Positions 55,401-63,246 of a DNA stretch of 64,000 nucleotides are shown here, piece by piece. The translations under genes and the position numbers were made by a program. The notes under the pieces are model-generated. The model had not been told where the DNA came from and searched no databases. It saw only the letters and a list, made by a program, of their open reading frames with translations. Source of the DNA: Allokutzneria sp. A3M-2-11 16 (lineage in GTDB: Bacteria; Actinomycetota; Actinomycetes; Mycobacteriales; Pseudonocardiaceae); the NCBI RefSeq assembly GCF_024213555.1, contig NZ_JANAVO010000003.1, forward strand, positions 434,001 through 498,000, in the 5' to 3' direction. Positions within the stretch are counted from its first letter, which is position 1; each line of letters starts with the position of its first letter.

Positions 55401-56405
55401 TCAGGCCTGCTCAGGGTCGTCCTGCCGGGTTGCCCGCAGGGAGCCCGCGTGGGCCTTGGCCGAGGGATCCCGGCTGGTCTTGACCAGGCTCGCCACGGTG
55501 ACGACCACCAGCACGCCGATGATCACGCCGAGGCTGACCGGGGTGGGGATCTCCGGGACACGCGGGTCGATGTCGACGTGCGCCCAGTGCAGCATCAGCT
55601 TCACGCCGATGAACGCCAGGATCAGCGCCAGGCCGGTGGAGAGGTAGACGAGCCGGTCCAGCAGACCCTTCACCAGGAAGTAGAGCGCCCGCAGGCCGAG
55701 CAGCGCGAACGCGTTGGCGGTGAACACGATGAAGGGCTGCTCGGTGACGCCGAAGACCGCGGGGATGGAGTCGAGCGCGAAGAGCAGGTCCACGCTGCCG
55801 ATCGCCAGCAGCACCACGAACAGCGGCGTGACCAGCCTGCGCCCGCCCTGGCGGACGACCAGTTTCCCGCCGACGTAGCCGTCGGTGCTCGGGAACAGGC
55901 GCCGCGCGAGCTTCACCATGACGTTGTTCTCGACGTCGGGGTCCTCGTCGCGGTGCCGGAACAGCTGCACGGCGGTGAAGACGAGCAGCAGCCCGAAGAT
56001 CAGGAACATGAAGGAGAACAGCGACAGCAGCGCGGCGCCGAGCACGATGAAGATCGCCCGCATGATCAGCGCGAGCACGATGCCGAACGTCAGCACCTTG
56101 TGCTGGTGCTCCTCGGGCACGGCGAACGTGGTCATGATGATCACGAAGACGAAGAGGTTGTCGACCGACAGGCTCTTCTCGACGATGTAACCGGCGAAGT
56201 ACTCGGTGCCGAAGTCCCCGCCGTGGCTCAGCGCGAACCACACCCCGAAGCCCACGGCGACGAGGATGTAGAACACCGACCACGCGGTGGCCTCGGCGAA
56301 GCCCACCCGGTGCGGCCGCAGCGCGGCCACGACCAGGTCGACCGCGAGCAGGGCGACGATCAGGCCGATCGTCACGGCCCAGGTGAGAAAGCTGATCTCG
56401 AGCAT
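55401..56405 (-). CDS. TerC/Alx-family membrane protein
   Basis: A 334-residue integral membrane protein of the TerC family, linked to manganese export and tellurium resistance. The two acidic membrane motifs are VEKSLSVDNLFVFVIIM near residue 77 and GSVDLLFALDSIPAVFGVT near residue 205. About eight or nine helices are predicted, with a basic cytoplasmic tail. ATG 56405 begins MLEISFLTWAV. I looked for a manganese (yybP-ykoY) riboswitch in the leader and did not recognise one. Confidence 0.92.
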   Translation of the reverse strand: MLEISFLTWAVTIGLIVALLAVDLVVAALRPHRVGFAEATAWSVFYILVAVGFGVWFALSHGGDFGTEYFAGYIVEKSLSVDNLFVFVIIMTTFAVPEEHQHKVLTFGIVLALIMRAIFIVLGAALLSLFSFMFLIFGLLLVFTAVQLFRHRDEDPDVENNVMVKLARRLFPSTDGYVGGKLVVRQGGRRLVTPLFVVLLAIGSVDLLFALDSIPAVFGVTEQPFIVFTANAFALLGLRALYFLVKGLLDRLVYLSTGLALILAFIGVKLMLHWAHVDIDPRVPEIPTPVSLGVIIGVLVVVTVASLVKTSRDPSAKAHAGSLRATRQDDPEQA

Positions 56406-56454
56406 GCTGTCTCCGGCTTCCCTCGGAACTCCCAGCGATCTTAATGAAGCCTGG

Positions 56455-56598
56455 TCAGCGTCGCGACAGCACGCGTCTACAGCTCGTCGGGCCGCCAGCG
56501 GACACCGGAAGGACGGTCTCCGCCAGTCGCGAGGAAATCCTGAACGGCCTGCCGCACGGCAGGACCACGCCTGCCGCCGTCGCGATCTTCTTCAGCAC
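56455..56598 (-). pseudogene. Possible truncated start of a secreted-protein gene
   Basis: A 47-codon frame on the minus strand begins at GTG 56598 after a good ribosome binding site (GAGGAG) with VLKKIATAAGVVL, which resembles the beginning of a Sec signal peptide. It then turns into non-homologous, arginine-rich sequence and stops. The position, divergent from a LacI regulator with an operator between, fits a sugar-binding protein or glycosidase gene of which only the 5' end is left. This is inference from one short motif. Confidence 0.3.
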
Positions 56599-56643
56599 GG
56601 GGACTCCTCGGGGGAGAACGGGAAGCGGACTTGGTCGACTAGA

Positions 56644-56655
56644 GTGAGCGCTCAC
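56644..56655. promoter_or_regulatory. LacI-type operator
   Basis: GTGAGCGCTCAC is a perfect 12-base palindrome, with the central CG step that LacI-family proteins prefer. A related site, GTTAACGCTCAC, is at 56722-56733. Both lie upstream of the LacI-type gene at 56844, between it and the remnant gene, so autoregulation and control of the lost divergent gene are likely. Confidence 0.65.
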
Positions 56656-56721
56656 ATATTGACGTCAAACCCTGCGCGCCGAGCCGTTGTCTTCGTTGAC
56701 AGGTCGGCAGATGTCGATTAT

Positions 56722-56733
56722 GTTAACGCTCAC
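56722..56733. promoter_or_regulatory. Second LacI-type operator site
   Basis: GTTAACGCTCAC shares the right half CGCTCAC with the perfect operator at 56644-56655, 78 bases away. Two spaced sites are typical for looping or cooperative repression by LacI-family dimers. Confidence 0.5.
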
Positions 56734-56843
56734 TTCATCGCCGCGTGACGCGCTCCCCGCCGTCGAGCGTGTCACGGTCCGGCGGGATCCAACCCCGTAT
56801 CGCTAGCATCACGGGTCCGGGGAACGAGGATCGGAGAGCGTCA

Positions 56844-57857
56844 GTGGACAACAAGACTTCGCGCGATCCGGCGATGACCGATGTCGCCAAGCTCGCCGGT
56901 GTCTCCCACCAGACGGTCTCCCGCGTGCTCAACGACCACCCCAACGTCCGCGAGCAGACCAGGTTGCGCGTGCGCGCCGCGATCCAGGAACTGGGCTACC
57001 GGCCGAACCGGGCGGCGCGCGCCCTGGTCACCGGCAAATCGCAGCTCATCGGTGTAGTCGCGCAGAACTCCACGCTCTACGGCCCGGCCTCACTGCTCGC
57101 CGCCTTCGAGGAGGCGGCGGCCGGGTCCGGGTTCTCGGTGAGCGTCGGCAGAGTGAAGGTGCTCGACCGCGCCTCGATCGCCGCCGCCGTGGAGCGCCAC
57201 CGGGACCAGCGGGTCGCCGGGATCGTGGCGATCGCGCCGACCGCCTCGGCCAACGACGCGCTCGCCGACGTCCCCGCCGGGGTGCCGCTGGTGACCATCG
57301 ACGGCGACCCCGGGCGCCCGACCCCGCTGGTGACCGTCGACCAGGCCGCGGGTGCCTTCGCCGCCACCAAGCACCTGCTCGACGTCGGTCACCGCACCGT
57401 CTGGCACGTGTCCGGTCCGGCGGACTGGTTCGACGCCGCCGGTCGAGTCCAGGGCTGGCAACGTGCTCTGGAGGCCGCGGGCGCCGAGGTCCCCCCGGTG
57501 ATGGCCGCGGACTGGAGCGCCGCCGCCGGTTACCGCGCCGGGCAGATGCTGGCCCGGATGCCCGAGGTCACCGCTGTGTTCGCGTCCAACGACCACCTCG
57601 CGCTCGGCGTGCTGCGCGCCATGAGCGAACGCGGTCGCCGTGTGCCGCAGGACGTGAGCGTCGTCGGTTTCGACGACGTGCCCGAGGCCGCGTACTTCAT
57701 CCCGCCGTTGACCACAGTGCGCCCGGACTTCGACGCCGTGGCGCGCGAGGCGCTCGGCCTGCTGCTCGCCCAGGTCAGCGACGGGGAGAGCGCCGAGCCA
57801 CGCCGCACCATCGCGCCCACCCTCGTGTCCCGCGAGAGCGTCGCCCCGCCCGCCTGA
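56844..57857 (+). CDS. LacI-family regulator, probably of an arabinose operon
   Basis: A 337-residue LacI regulator. The HTH is MTDVAKLAGVSHQTVSRVLNDHPNV near residue 15, with the hinge GYRPNRAARALVTGKS. The sugar-binding domain keeps VTIDGDPGR, HVSGPADWFDAAGR, AVFASNDHLALGVL and VVGFDDVPEAAYFIPPLTTV. GTG 56844 follows GGAGAG; the frame is open further upstream without homology. The genes just downstream are araD and araA fossils, so I infer an AraR-like role in L-arabinose use that has lost its targets here. Confidence 0.88.
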   Translation: MDNKTSRDPAMTDVAKLAGVSHQTVSRVLNDHPNVREQTRLRVRAAIQELGYRPNRAARALVTGKSQLIGVVAQNSTLYGPASLLAAFEEAAAGSGFSVSVGRVKVLDRASIAAAVERHRDQRVAGIVAIAPTASANDALADVPAGVPLVTIDGDPGRPTPLVTVDQAAGAFAATKHLLDVGHRTVWHVSGPADWFDAAGRVQGWQRALEAAGAEVPPVMAADWSAAAGYRAGQMLARMPEVTAVFASNDHLALGVLRAMSERGRRVPQDVSVVGFDDVPEAAYFIPPLTTVRPDFDAVAREALGLLLAQVSDGESAEPRRTIAPTLVSRESVAPPA

Positions 57858-57880
57858 CTCCCCTCCCAGCGCCGCCTTCT

Positions 57881-57943
57881 CCCGTTTCGTACTCATAGCG
57901 GCCTATGGGAGCGCTCCTTTTCCCGTTAAGAGTACGAAACGGG
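57881..57943. repeat. Family B inverted-repeat element, copy 2
   Basis: Core of the family B element: CCCGTTTCGTACTC (57881-57894) and GAGTACGAAACGGG (57930-57943) are exact 14-base reverse complements around GAGCGCTC (57909-57916). It begins 23 bases after the LacI stop and ends exactly where recognisable araD sequence begins. The wider flanks seen in copies 1 and 3 are absent. Confidence 0.85.
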
Positions 57944-58158
57944 TCTGCACGGCGAGCTGGTCGAGGGGGAGCTGGCACCGTCCTCGGACACCGCCGCGCA
58001 CACGCATTCTCCTTACGCCACAGCATGGTCCGCGCGTGGTGAGCCGATTCCCTGTGTGCTGACGATGATCGCGGACGAGTTCGGCGGGGACATCCCGGTC
58101 GGGCCGTTCGCGCTCATCGGCGACTCGATCGGCCGCGGCATCGTGGAAACCTTGCGGG
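57944..58158 (+). pseudogene. araD remnant (L-ribulose-5-phosphate 4-epimerase)
   Basis: Read in the frame through base 58056, the stretch encodes LHGELVEGELAPSSDTAAH, then [18 protein letters not shown], then [20 protein letters not shown] and [13 protein letters not shown]. These are the middle parts of an AraD class II aldolase-fold enzyme. The N-terminus, the segment between SSDTAAH and THS, and the C-terminal part are missing. It cannot make a working enzyme. The left end coincides with a family B repeat, and the right end is fused to an araA fragment. Confidence 0.75.
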
Positions 58159-58162
58159 CCCG

Positions 58163-58538
58163 CCCTCCTGCGAGATCCACCCGCTGGGCATCGGCGGTCG
58201 CGAGGACCCGGTGCGGCTGGTCTTCGACGCCGAGCCGGGCCCCGCCGTCGTGGTCGGGCTGGTCGACCTCGGCGACCGCTTTCGTCTGGTGGCCAACGAG
58301 GTCGAGGTCGTCGCGCCGGACGAGCCGCTGCCGAACCTGCCGGTGGCCAGGGCGGTGTGGCGGCCCGCGCCGTCGCTGTCGACCTCCGCGGAGTGCTGGC
58401 TCACAGCGGGCGGGCCGCACCACACCGTGCTCACACGGGCGGTCGGCGTGGAGACGCTGGAGGACTTCGCCCGGATGTCGGAGACCGAGCTGGTGGAGTC
58501 GGGCCTACTACCGCCTCGCGGCCTTGTCACGGCAATGA
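58163..58538 (+). pseudogene. araA remnant (L-arabinose isomerase C-terminus)
   Basis: Bases 58169-58495 encode [20 protein letters not shown], then [40 protein letters not shown] and [20 protein letters not shown], the C-terminal third of arabinose isomerase. Near 58498 the frame shifts: the true ending [12 protein letters not shown] is in another frame, closing with TGA at 58536-58538. Some 20 residues before it are deleted. The original frame now stays open into the next gene. A clear fossil, with no function expected. Confidence 0.78.
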
Positions 58539-58681
58539 CGGCAACACGTGAATGTGGAAGCCGTTTCGCCTTGGTAGCGCGGCAAATCCGGAAACTCGAT
58601 CGGTGGCTCCCGGCGAGTCAGCTTCGCTTATGCTCCGCGCGGTGGCATTGCGCCACAAGGGAATACGTGAGGAGTTTCCGG

Positions 58682-59011
58682 ATGTTTCGCAAGATCGTGC
58701 TGACCGGGATCATCGCGGCGAGCTGCGTGCTCGTCGGTTCACCGGCGTCGGCGGCGAGCCCGTGCTCGTTCAAGGAGGAAAGCACCGGCGTGAGCATGAA
58801 GTGCTCGCACGGCAAGTACCTCATCGGCGCAAACTGCTCGCTTCAGGGCCCGCTGACGGGACCGCCCAAGACGGTGGTCAGCAGGACGCGCAACGACGGC
58901 AAGTGGACCAAGGCAACTTGCCCGACCGGGTACTACTTCAAGGTCGGACGCGGCACCATCGCGGCTTACTGGGACCCCAAGGGCGGCACTCCCAAGCCGA
59001 TCGAGGTCTGA
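58682..59011 (+). CDS. Small secreted protein
   Basis: A 109-residue protein with a Sec signal peptide ([21 protein letters not shown]; cleavage after ASA). The mature 84 residues contain four cysteines ([30 protein letters not shown]), enough for two disulfides. I do not recognise the family. ATG 58682 follows GAGGAG. It sits in frame with the araA remnant, but its own ribosome binding site and signal peptide show it is a separate gene. Confidence 0.7.
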   Translation: MFRKIVLTGIIAASCVLVGSPASAASPCSFKEESTGVSMKCSHGKYLIGANCSLQGPLTGPPKTVVSRTRNDGKWTKATCPTGYYFKVGRGTIAAYWDPKGGTPKPIEV

Positions 59012-59036
59012 GGCCGCACCCACCGCCGCCGCTGGG

Positions 59037-59507
59037 CTAGCCGGGATCTTCCTCGTCGGCCTCGCCCAGCGTCAGCCTGGCCACCACCGCGTCGGCGACC
59101 GCCTGGGCGCGCTCCTCGGACATGCCGCGCTGCAAGGCCGCTTCGCGCACCTTCTTCCGCACTTCGACGAGTTGCGCGGCGGTCAGGGGCGGGATGACCA
59201 CCCGCGCGGGACCCTTGCGGAAGACCTTTCGCAGCAACGCCTTCGTCCCTTTGGCGGCACCGTTGACGGCGGTGTCCGCGACCTTCTGGGCGATCTGGTC
59301 CACCACGATCCACACCACCGGGGCGACCATGACCGCGATCTCGCCGAGGCCGAATCCCAGCGGCTGCCCGCGGTCCCCGCCCCGGCGCAGCCGCCGGACG
59401 ACCGTGGCGTCGTCGAAGGCCGCCAGGCCGTTCACGACCGGTAGTTCCTCCGGCGCGACCTCGGCCACCACGTCGCGCACCACGTCCCGTACGGCTACTG
59501 ACCCCAT
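59037..59507 (-). CDS. Hypothetical protein
   Basis: A 156-residue protein with an N-terminal acidic half, a hydrophobic segment (IAVMVAPVVWIVVDQIAQKVAD near residues 55-76) and a basic segment (AKGTKALLRKVFRKGPARVV), then a helical tail rich in Glu and Ala. I do not recognise it. ATG 59507 is chosen because the extra 21 codons upstream are arginine-rich and lack homology. It converges with the small secreted protein gene. Confidence 0.55.
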   Translation of the reverse strand: MGSVAVRDVVRDVVAEVAPEELPVVNGLAAFDDATVVRRLRRGGDRGQPLGFGLGEIAVMVAPVVWIVVDQIAQKVADTAVNGAAKGTKALLRKVFRKGPARVVIPPLTAAQLVEVRKKVREAALQRGMSEERAQAVADAVVARLTLGEADEEDPG

Positions 59508-59562
59508 GACATCACGATGACGGCAGGCGCCGCGATTGTCGATAACAGTGCGACAACGACGA

Positions 59563-60744
59563 TCATCCACAGTGGACGGTGGCAGGGGCCTTCCGCCGCT
59601 CCAGGACCAGGAACACCGCCGCGGCCAGCGAGATCACGATGACCGTCAGCCCGTAGACGTCGGCCGTGACCGCCAGGCCGAACGAGGTCGCGGCGGCCCC
59701 GGCGACGATCGCGGGCAGGCTGAACGCAAGGTAGTTCACCGTGTAGACGGTTGCGAAGAGCGCCGCGCGCCGTTCCGGCACCGCGAGTGCCGTCGTCGTC
59801 GCGAACGCGCCGAGGAAGGCGATCCCGAACCCGAGACCCGAGACCGCGGTGCCGAGGAAGAGCGCGCTGAGCGAGTCGATGTGCAGTCCCATCAGGGTGA
59901 TCGCCAACCCGCCCGCGAGCCCGGAGGCGCCGGTGACCATCGCGGACCGGGGGTCGCGGCCCCGTGCCAGCACCGAGCCGACCGCCGCGCCGATCATCAG
60001 CGCGCACACCACTGCCCCGCTGACGAGGTGGTTGCGCAGGTGCAGGACTTCGGCGACGAGCGAGGGCCCGAGCGACAGGTAGAGCCCGGCGACACCCCAC
60101 GTGGCCGCGAAGATCGGGACGGCGGCGAAGAACGTCCGCCGCCCCGTCCCGGGCACGGTCAGCCTGGGCAGCAACGACGCCAGCGCTCCTGGGCGCCGCC
60201 CCGAGGTCTCCGGCATCAGCGCGGTCAGGGCCGCCATCACCGCGGTCGCCGCGATGAGCAGCACGAAGACCAGGGTGGTCGGCGCGGGCGCGTACTCGAC
60301 GAGCAGACCGGAGCCGAGCGCGCCGAGCCCGAGGCCGAGGCCGGGGACCGCGCTGGTGACCAGCGGTGCGAGCCCGGGGCGGTGCGCGGGCTGCACGTCG
60401 ACCAGCCCGGCGGTGATCGCTCCGGTCGCGGCCCCGGTCGCCAGGCCCTGGAGCACGCGCGCGGCGACCAGCCAGCCGACCCCGTCCGCGGTGACGAACA
60501 TGATCAGCGCGAGCAACTGGGCGGCGAGCGAGACCAGCAGCACCGGGCGGCGTCCGACGTGGTCCGACAGGGCGCCGACGGTCACCAGCGCGGCCAGCAA
60601 CGCCAGCGCGTACACGCCGAACACCACGGTCAGCGTGGTGCCGGTGAAGCCCCATTGTGCTTGGTAGACAACGTAGAGCGGGGAAGGTGCGGCCGCGGCG
60701 GCCATGAACGTGAACAGCGTCGTCGCGAGGGTCCAGAACGCCAC
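59563..60744 (-). CDS. MFS transporter
   Basis: A 393-residue major facilitator protein with twelve predicted helices. The loop 2-3 signature is GALSDHVGRRPVLLVSL near residue 58, and RVLQGLATGAATGAI lies in helix 4. GTG 60744 follows AAGGAGG. It is divergent from a TetR regulator across 89 bases containing two matching operator-like sites, so it is most likely a drug or metabolite exporter under TetR control. Confidence 0.9.
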   Translation of the reverse strand: MAFWTLATTLFTFMAAAAAPSPLYVVYQAQWGFTGTTLTVVFGVYALALLAALVTVGALSDHVGRRPVLLVSLAAQLLALIMFVTADGVGWLVAARVLQGLATGAATGAITAGLVDVQPAHRPGLAPLVTSAVPGLGLGLGALGSGLLVEYAPAPTTLVFVLLIAATAVMAALTALMPETSGRRPGALASLLPRLTVPGTGRRTFFAAVPIFAATWGVAGLYLSLGPSLVAEVLHLRNHLVSGAVVCALMIGAAVGSVLARGRDPRSAMVTGASGLAGGLAITLMGLHIDSLSALFLGTAVSGLGFGIAFLGAFATTTALAVPERRAALFATVYTVNYLAFSLPAIVAGAAATSFGLAVTADVYGLTVIVISLAAAVFLVLERRKAPATVHCG

Positions 60745-60755
60745 ACGGGCCTCCT

Positions 60756-60818
60756 TAAAGCAAATGGCTTGGCTTTAGCGACGCTACGTCATGACGTCGG
60801 CTAAAGCAAAGTGCTTTG
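60756..60818. promoter_or_regulatory. Tandem TetR-type operator sites
   Basis: Two near-copies lie between the MFS and TetR genes: TAAAGCAAATGGCTTGG (60756-60772) and TAAAGCAAAGTGCTTTG (60802-60818); the second contains the palindrome AAAGCA-AAG-TGCTTT. Between them is the perfect palindrome ACGTCATGACGT (60786-60797), flanked by GCTTTAGC and GCTAAAGC. The layout fits repression of both divergent promoters by the TetR protein. Confidence 0.65.
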
Positions 60819-60833
60819 CGTTAAGCTGGTCGT

Positions 60834-61388
60834 ATGGCCACCACCCGCCGTCCCGGCGGCCGCAGCGCCCGGGTCCAGGCCGCGGTCCACCGCGCCGTCA
60901 CCGACCTGGTCTGCGAGCGCGGGGCGGACCAGGTGACGATCCCGGCGGTGGCCGAGCGGGCGGAGGTCAACCCGACCACGGTCTACCGCCGCTGGGGTTC
61001 GATCCCCGCCCTGCTCGCCGAGGTCGCGGCGGCCGAGGAGAGCGGGCCGCCCGCCCCGACCGGGGATCTGGGCGCGGACCTCGCCGCCTACGCCGAGTGG
61101 ACCCTCGCCGACCTCTCCCGCCCCGGCGGCATCGCGTTCTTCCGCGCGGAGGTCGCCGCCGACGTCGACGAACGCAGAGCAGGGCTCCGGGAGTGCCTGA
61201 AACGCAGCAGCACCACCATCGAAGCCCTGCTCGACCGTGCGCGGGGGGCCGGTCACGAGGTGCCGGCGCTCACCGATGTCATCGACCGCGTGGTCGCGCC
61301 GCTGTACTTCCGGGTCGTCTTCTCCATCCCCGGAACCGACGCGGCCTACGCGCGCGGCCTGGCGTCAGCCCTTCACCGCGAGGCTTGA
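60834..61388 (+). CDS. TetR-family transcriptional regulator
   Basis: A 184-residue TetR regulator. The HTH is VTIPAVAERAEVNPTTVYRRWGS near residue 35, and the C-terminal ligand domain ends VVFSIPGTDAAYARGLASAL. ATG 60834 begins MATTRRPGGRSARV. It is divergent from the MFS transporter it probably represses. Its 3' end overlaps the convergent RCC1-repeat gene by 24 bases. Confidence 0.9.
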   Translation: MATTRRPGGRSARVQAAVHRAVTDLVCERGADQVTIPAVAERAEVNPTTVYRRWGSIPALLAEVAAAEESGPPAPTGDLGADLAAYAEWTLADLSRPGGIAFFRAEVAADVDERRAGLRECLKRSSTTIEALLDRARGAGHEVPALTDVIDRVVAPLYFRVVFSIPGTDAAYARGLASALHREA

Positions 61389-62273
61389 GGAACCACCGGC
61401 GGCGATGGTCGTGACCCCGGCCAGTCCCTCCGGCGGAGTCGCCTCGCCGTAGATGTTCGAGCCCCAGCCGCGCAGGGTCCCGTTGTTGTGCAGGGCCAGC
61501 CCGTGCGCGCACCCGGCCGCGATGGCCTTCACCCCGCTCAGCGGCGGCGGAGGCGTCTCGCCCCACTGGTTGCCGCCCCAGGCCACGACCGTCCCGTCGT
61601 TCTTGAGCGCCACGCTGAAGTAGCGCCCGGCCGCGACGGCCTTGACGTTGGACAGGCCTGCGGGCACGGAGGACTGGCCATGGCTGTTGCTGCCCCAGGC
61701 GACCACGGTGCCGTCGTTCTTGAGCGCCAGGGTGTGCTCGCCCCAGCAACCCGTGGAGATCGCCTTCACGCCGGACAGCCCAGCTGGGACGTGGAAGTCC
61801 GCGCCCCAGCCGATGACCGTGCCGTTGGCCCGCAGCGCCAGGCTGTAGGTCGGACCCGCGGTGATCGCGACGGCGTCGTAAAGCCCCGGGGGCGCCGTCG
61901 CCTGGCCGCGGCCGTTGTCGCCCCAGCCGATGACCGTGCCGTCGTTGCGCAGGGCCAGGCTGTGCGCGCCGCTGGTCGCGATCGCCTTGACGCCGTACAG
62001 CCAGGACGGCGGGGTGGCCTGGCCGACGATGTTGGTTCCCCAGCCCACGACGTGACCGTCCGCCTTCAGCGCCAGGCTGGTCCGGCTGTTCACCACGACG
62101 GAGACGACGTTGGACAGCCCGGCAGGCGGGGTCGCCACACCGCCGGTGTTCTCTCCCCAGCCGACGACCGTTCCGCCCGCGAGCTCACCGGCCGACGCCG
62201 AACCGGCCACGAGTGCGAGCGCGGCGGTGGCGATGACGGTCGAACGCAGCAGGCGCATCTTCATCTGTTTCAC
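61365..62273 (-). CDS. Secreted RCC1-repeat beta-propeller protein
   Basis: A 302-residue protein with a signal peptide (STVIATAALALVAGSASA) and about six or seven RCC1-type repeats, each near 38 residues, with the pattern GTVVxWGxNxxGQATPPAGLxxVxAIAAGxxHSLALK. The repeats should close into a beta-propeller outside the cell. The partner is unknown; such propellers are thought to bind proteins or surfaces. The start is GTG 62273, with ATG codons at 62264 and 62258 as alternatives. It overlaps the TetR gene tail to tail. Confidence 0.85.
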   Translation of the reverse strand: MKQMKMRLLRSTVIATAALALVAGSASAGELAGGTVVGWGENTGGVATPPAGLSNVVSVVVNSRTSLALKADGHVVGWGTNIVGQATPPSWLYGVKAIATSGAHSLALRNDGTVIGWGDNGRGQATAPPGLYDAVAITAGPTYSLALRANGTVIGWGADFHVPAGLSGVKAISTGCWGEHTLALKNDGTVVAWGSNSHGQSSVPAGLSNVKAVAAGRYFSVALKNDGTVVAWGGNQWGETPPPPLSGVKAIAAGCAHGLALHNNGTLRGWGSNIYGEATPPEGLAGVTTIAAGGSSSLAVKG

Positions 62274-62412
62274 AGCGCCGAACCTAGTTAGCCGTGCGGT
62301 CCGGTTCTCCGTTCTGCGCCGGTCCTGCCCGCACGTCTGCCCCTAAGCGCGTCCACCAGTGCTGGGAACCCCGCTCCCCACTCACAACGGGGCACGACAA
62401 CGCTCAAAAACC

Positions 62413-62431
62413 CCGCTATGAGTACAAAACG
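62413..62431. repeat. Degenerate half-element of family B
   Basis: CCGCTATGAGTACAAAACG resembles the right arm of the family B element with two changes; its reverse complement contains GTACTCATAGCGG, exactly as in copy 2. The matching second arm is missing. It lies about 65 bases before copy 3, so this gap holds one and a half elements in opposite orientations. Confidence 0.55.
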
Positions 62432-62464
62432 ACACAGACGACACCACCTCGTCCACGCGCACCC

Positions 62465-62661
62465 CATCCTGGGCTGAGGTGGCTAGAGACCTTCCGTTTC
62501 GTACTCTTGTCGGGATTTTGGAGCGCTCTTTTTCCCGTTAAGAGTACGAAACGGGGCTCTCTAGGTTGCGTGTGCGCGAGGTTGGGTGCGGGGGCGGTTG
62601 GGATGCATGGGGCTCAGTTTACGTGATGTGTGGGGTGCTTGGATTACTTGCGGGACAGGGG
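62465..62661. repeat. Family B inverted-repeat element, copy 3
   Basis: This copy fills most of the 388-base gap 62274-62661, which has no gene. Core arms CCGTTTCGTACTC (62494-62506) and GAGTACGAAACGG (62542-62554) flank GAGCGCTC (62520-62527). Left flank (GGCTGAGGTGGC) and right flank (TCAGTTTACGTGATG, GGGTGCTTGGATTACTTGC) match copy 1. Like copy 1 it ends at the stop codon of a minus-strand gene (62662). Confidence 0.85.
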
Positions 62662-63177
62662 TTAAGCGCGCTCGGTGGTGCGCGCGAATGCCAGCAGTTC
62701 GTCGACGGACCACTGGTCGTACGCGTGCTCACCGCGCTTGGCGGCGAGCACGCTGCCGTCCCGGTCGATCAGGAAGTCCGCGGGTAGCCCGAGCCGCCCG
62801 CCCTCCTGCTTGGCGGCGGGCGGCCGGAATCGGCCCAGTGCCGTCAAAGCGCCGCCCCGCAGGATCGCGCCCCAGGTTCGCGGGTGCAGCAGCGCGCGGC
62901 GGCTGGATTCCACGCCGTACTCCCGGTAGTAGCGCTTCTCCGGATCGGCGATGACCGCGAACGGCAGGTCGTAGTCGCGCAGCTCGTCGGCGGGGGAGTG
63001 GAAGAAGACCACCTCGCGGATGCCCGCCGCGGTGATCTCGTCGTGCCGCCGCACCACCGACTGCAGGTGGAGGTTGCAGATGGGGCAACCGGCGAAGCGG
63101 CGGAACTGCAGGTGTACCAAGCGATCCGGGTCGGGTAAGCGGACGCGTTCCCCGGAGACGGTGATCAGCTCGCGCAT
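62662..63177 (-). CDS. Peroxiredoxin-like (AhpC/TSA) protein
   Basis: A 171-residue thioredoxin-fold protein with the active-site FAGCPICNLHLQS near residue 31 (CxxC), VVFFHSPADELRDY, and the cis-Pro region GGRLGLPADFLIDRDG. It lacks a signal peptide, so it acts in the cytoplasm, probably as a thiol-dependent reductase or peroxidase. ATG 63177. It is divergent from a TetR regulator across 69 bases, which suggests control by it. Confidence 0.85.
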   Translation of the reverse strand: MRELITVSGERVRLPDPDRLVHLQFRRFAGCPICNLHLQSVVRRHDEITAAGIREVVFFHSPADELRDYDLPFAVIADPEKRYYREYGVESSRRALLHPRTWGAILRGGALTALGRFRPPAAKQEGGRLGLPADFLIDRDGSVLAAKRGEHAYDQWSVDELLAFARTTERA

Positions 63178-63200
63178 GGCTCCTCCTGTAGGCGTGTGGT

Positions 63201-63235
63201 GTACGCCTACGAACGTATGCGCGTATGCTGTACGC
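63201..63235. promoter_or_regulatory. Repeated GTAYGC motifs between peroxiredoxin-like and TetR genes
   Basis: GTACGC or GTATGC occurs four times in 35 bases (63201, 63215, 63223 and 63230). The cluster lies in the divergent promoter region and may be the TetR binding site; a -10-like TATGCT overlaps it. No perfect dyad was found, so the evidence is only clustering. Confidence 0.35.
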
Positions 63236-63246
63236 TGTCAAACGCC

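Larger units (their letters stand above)
56406..56843. other. Intergenic region with LacI-type operators and a gene remnant
   Basis: A 438-base region between terC and the LacI-type gene. It contains a palindromic operator at 56644-56655, a related half-symmetric site at 56722-56733, and a short minus-strand frame (56455-56598) that looks like the start of a lost secreted-protein gene. No intact gene was found. Confidence 0.5.

Noticed and set aside
56406-56460. A yybP-ykoY manganese riboswitch before terC
   Set aside because: The short leader shows no recognisable paired conserved loops.
58211-59011. A single fusion protein of araA remnant and small secreted protein
   Set aside because: The secreted protein has its own GAGGAG site, ATG and signal peptide, and the araA part contains a frameshift relative to its true C-terminus; the open frame between them is accidental.
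59536-60804. A 422-codon plus-strand frame opposite the MFS gene
   Set aside because: Gln/Arg/Gly-rich shadow with no homology; the MFS gene has a ribosome binding site and twelve helices.
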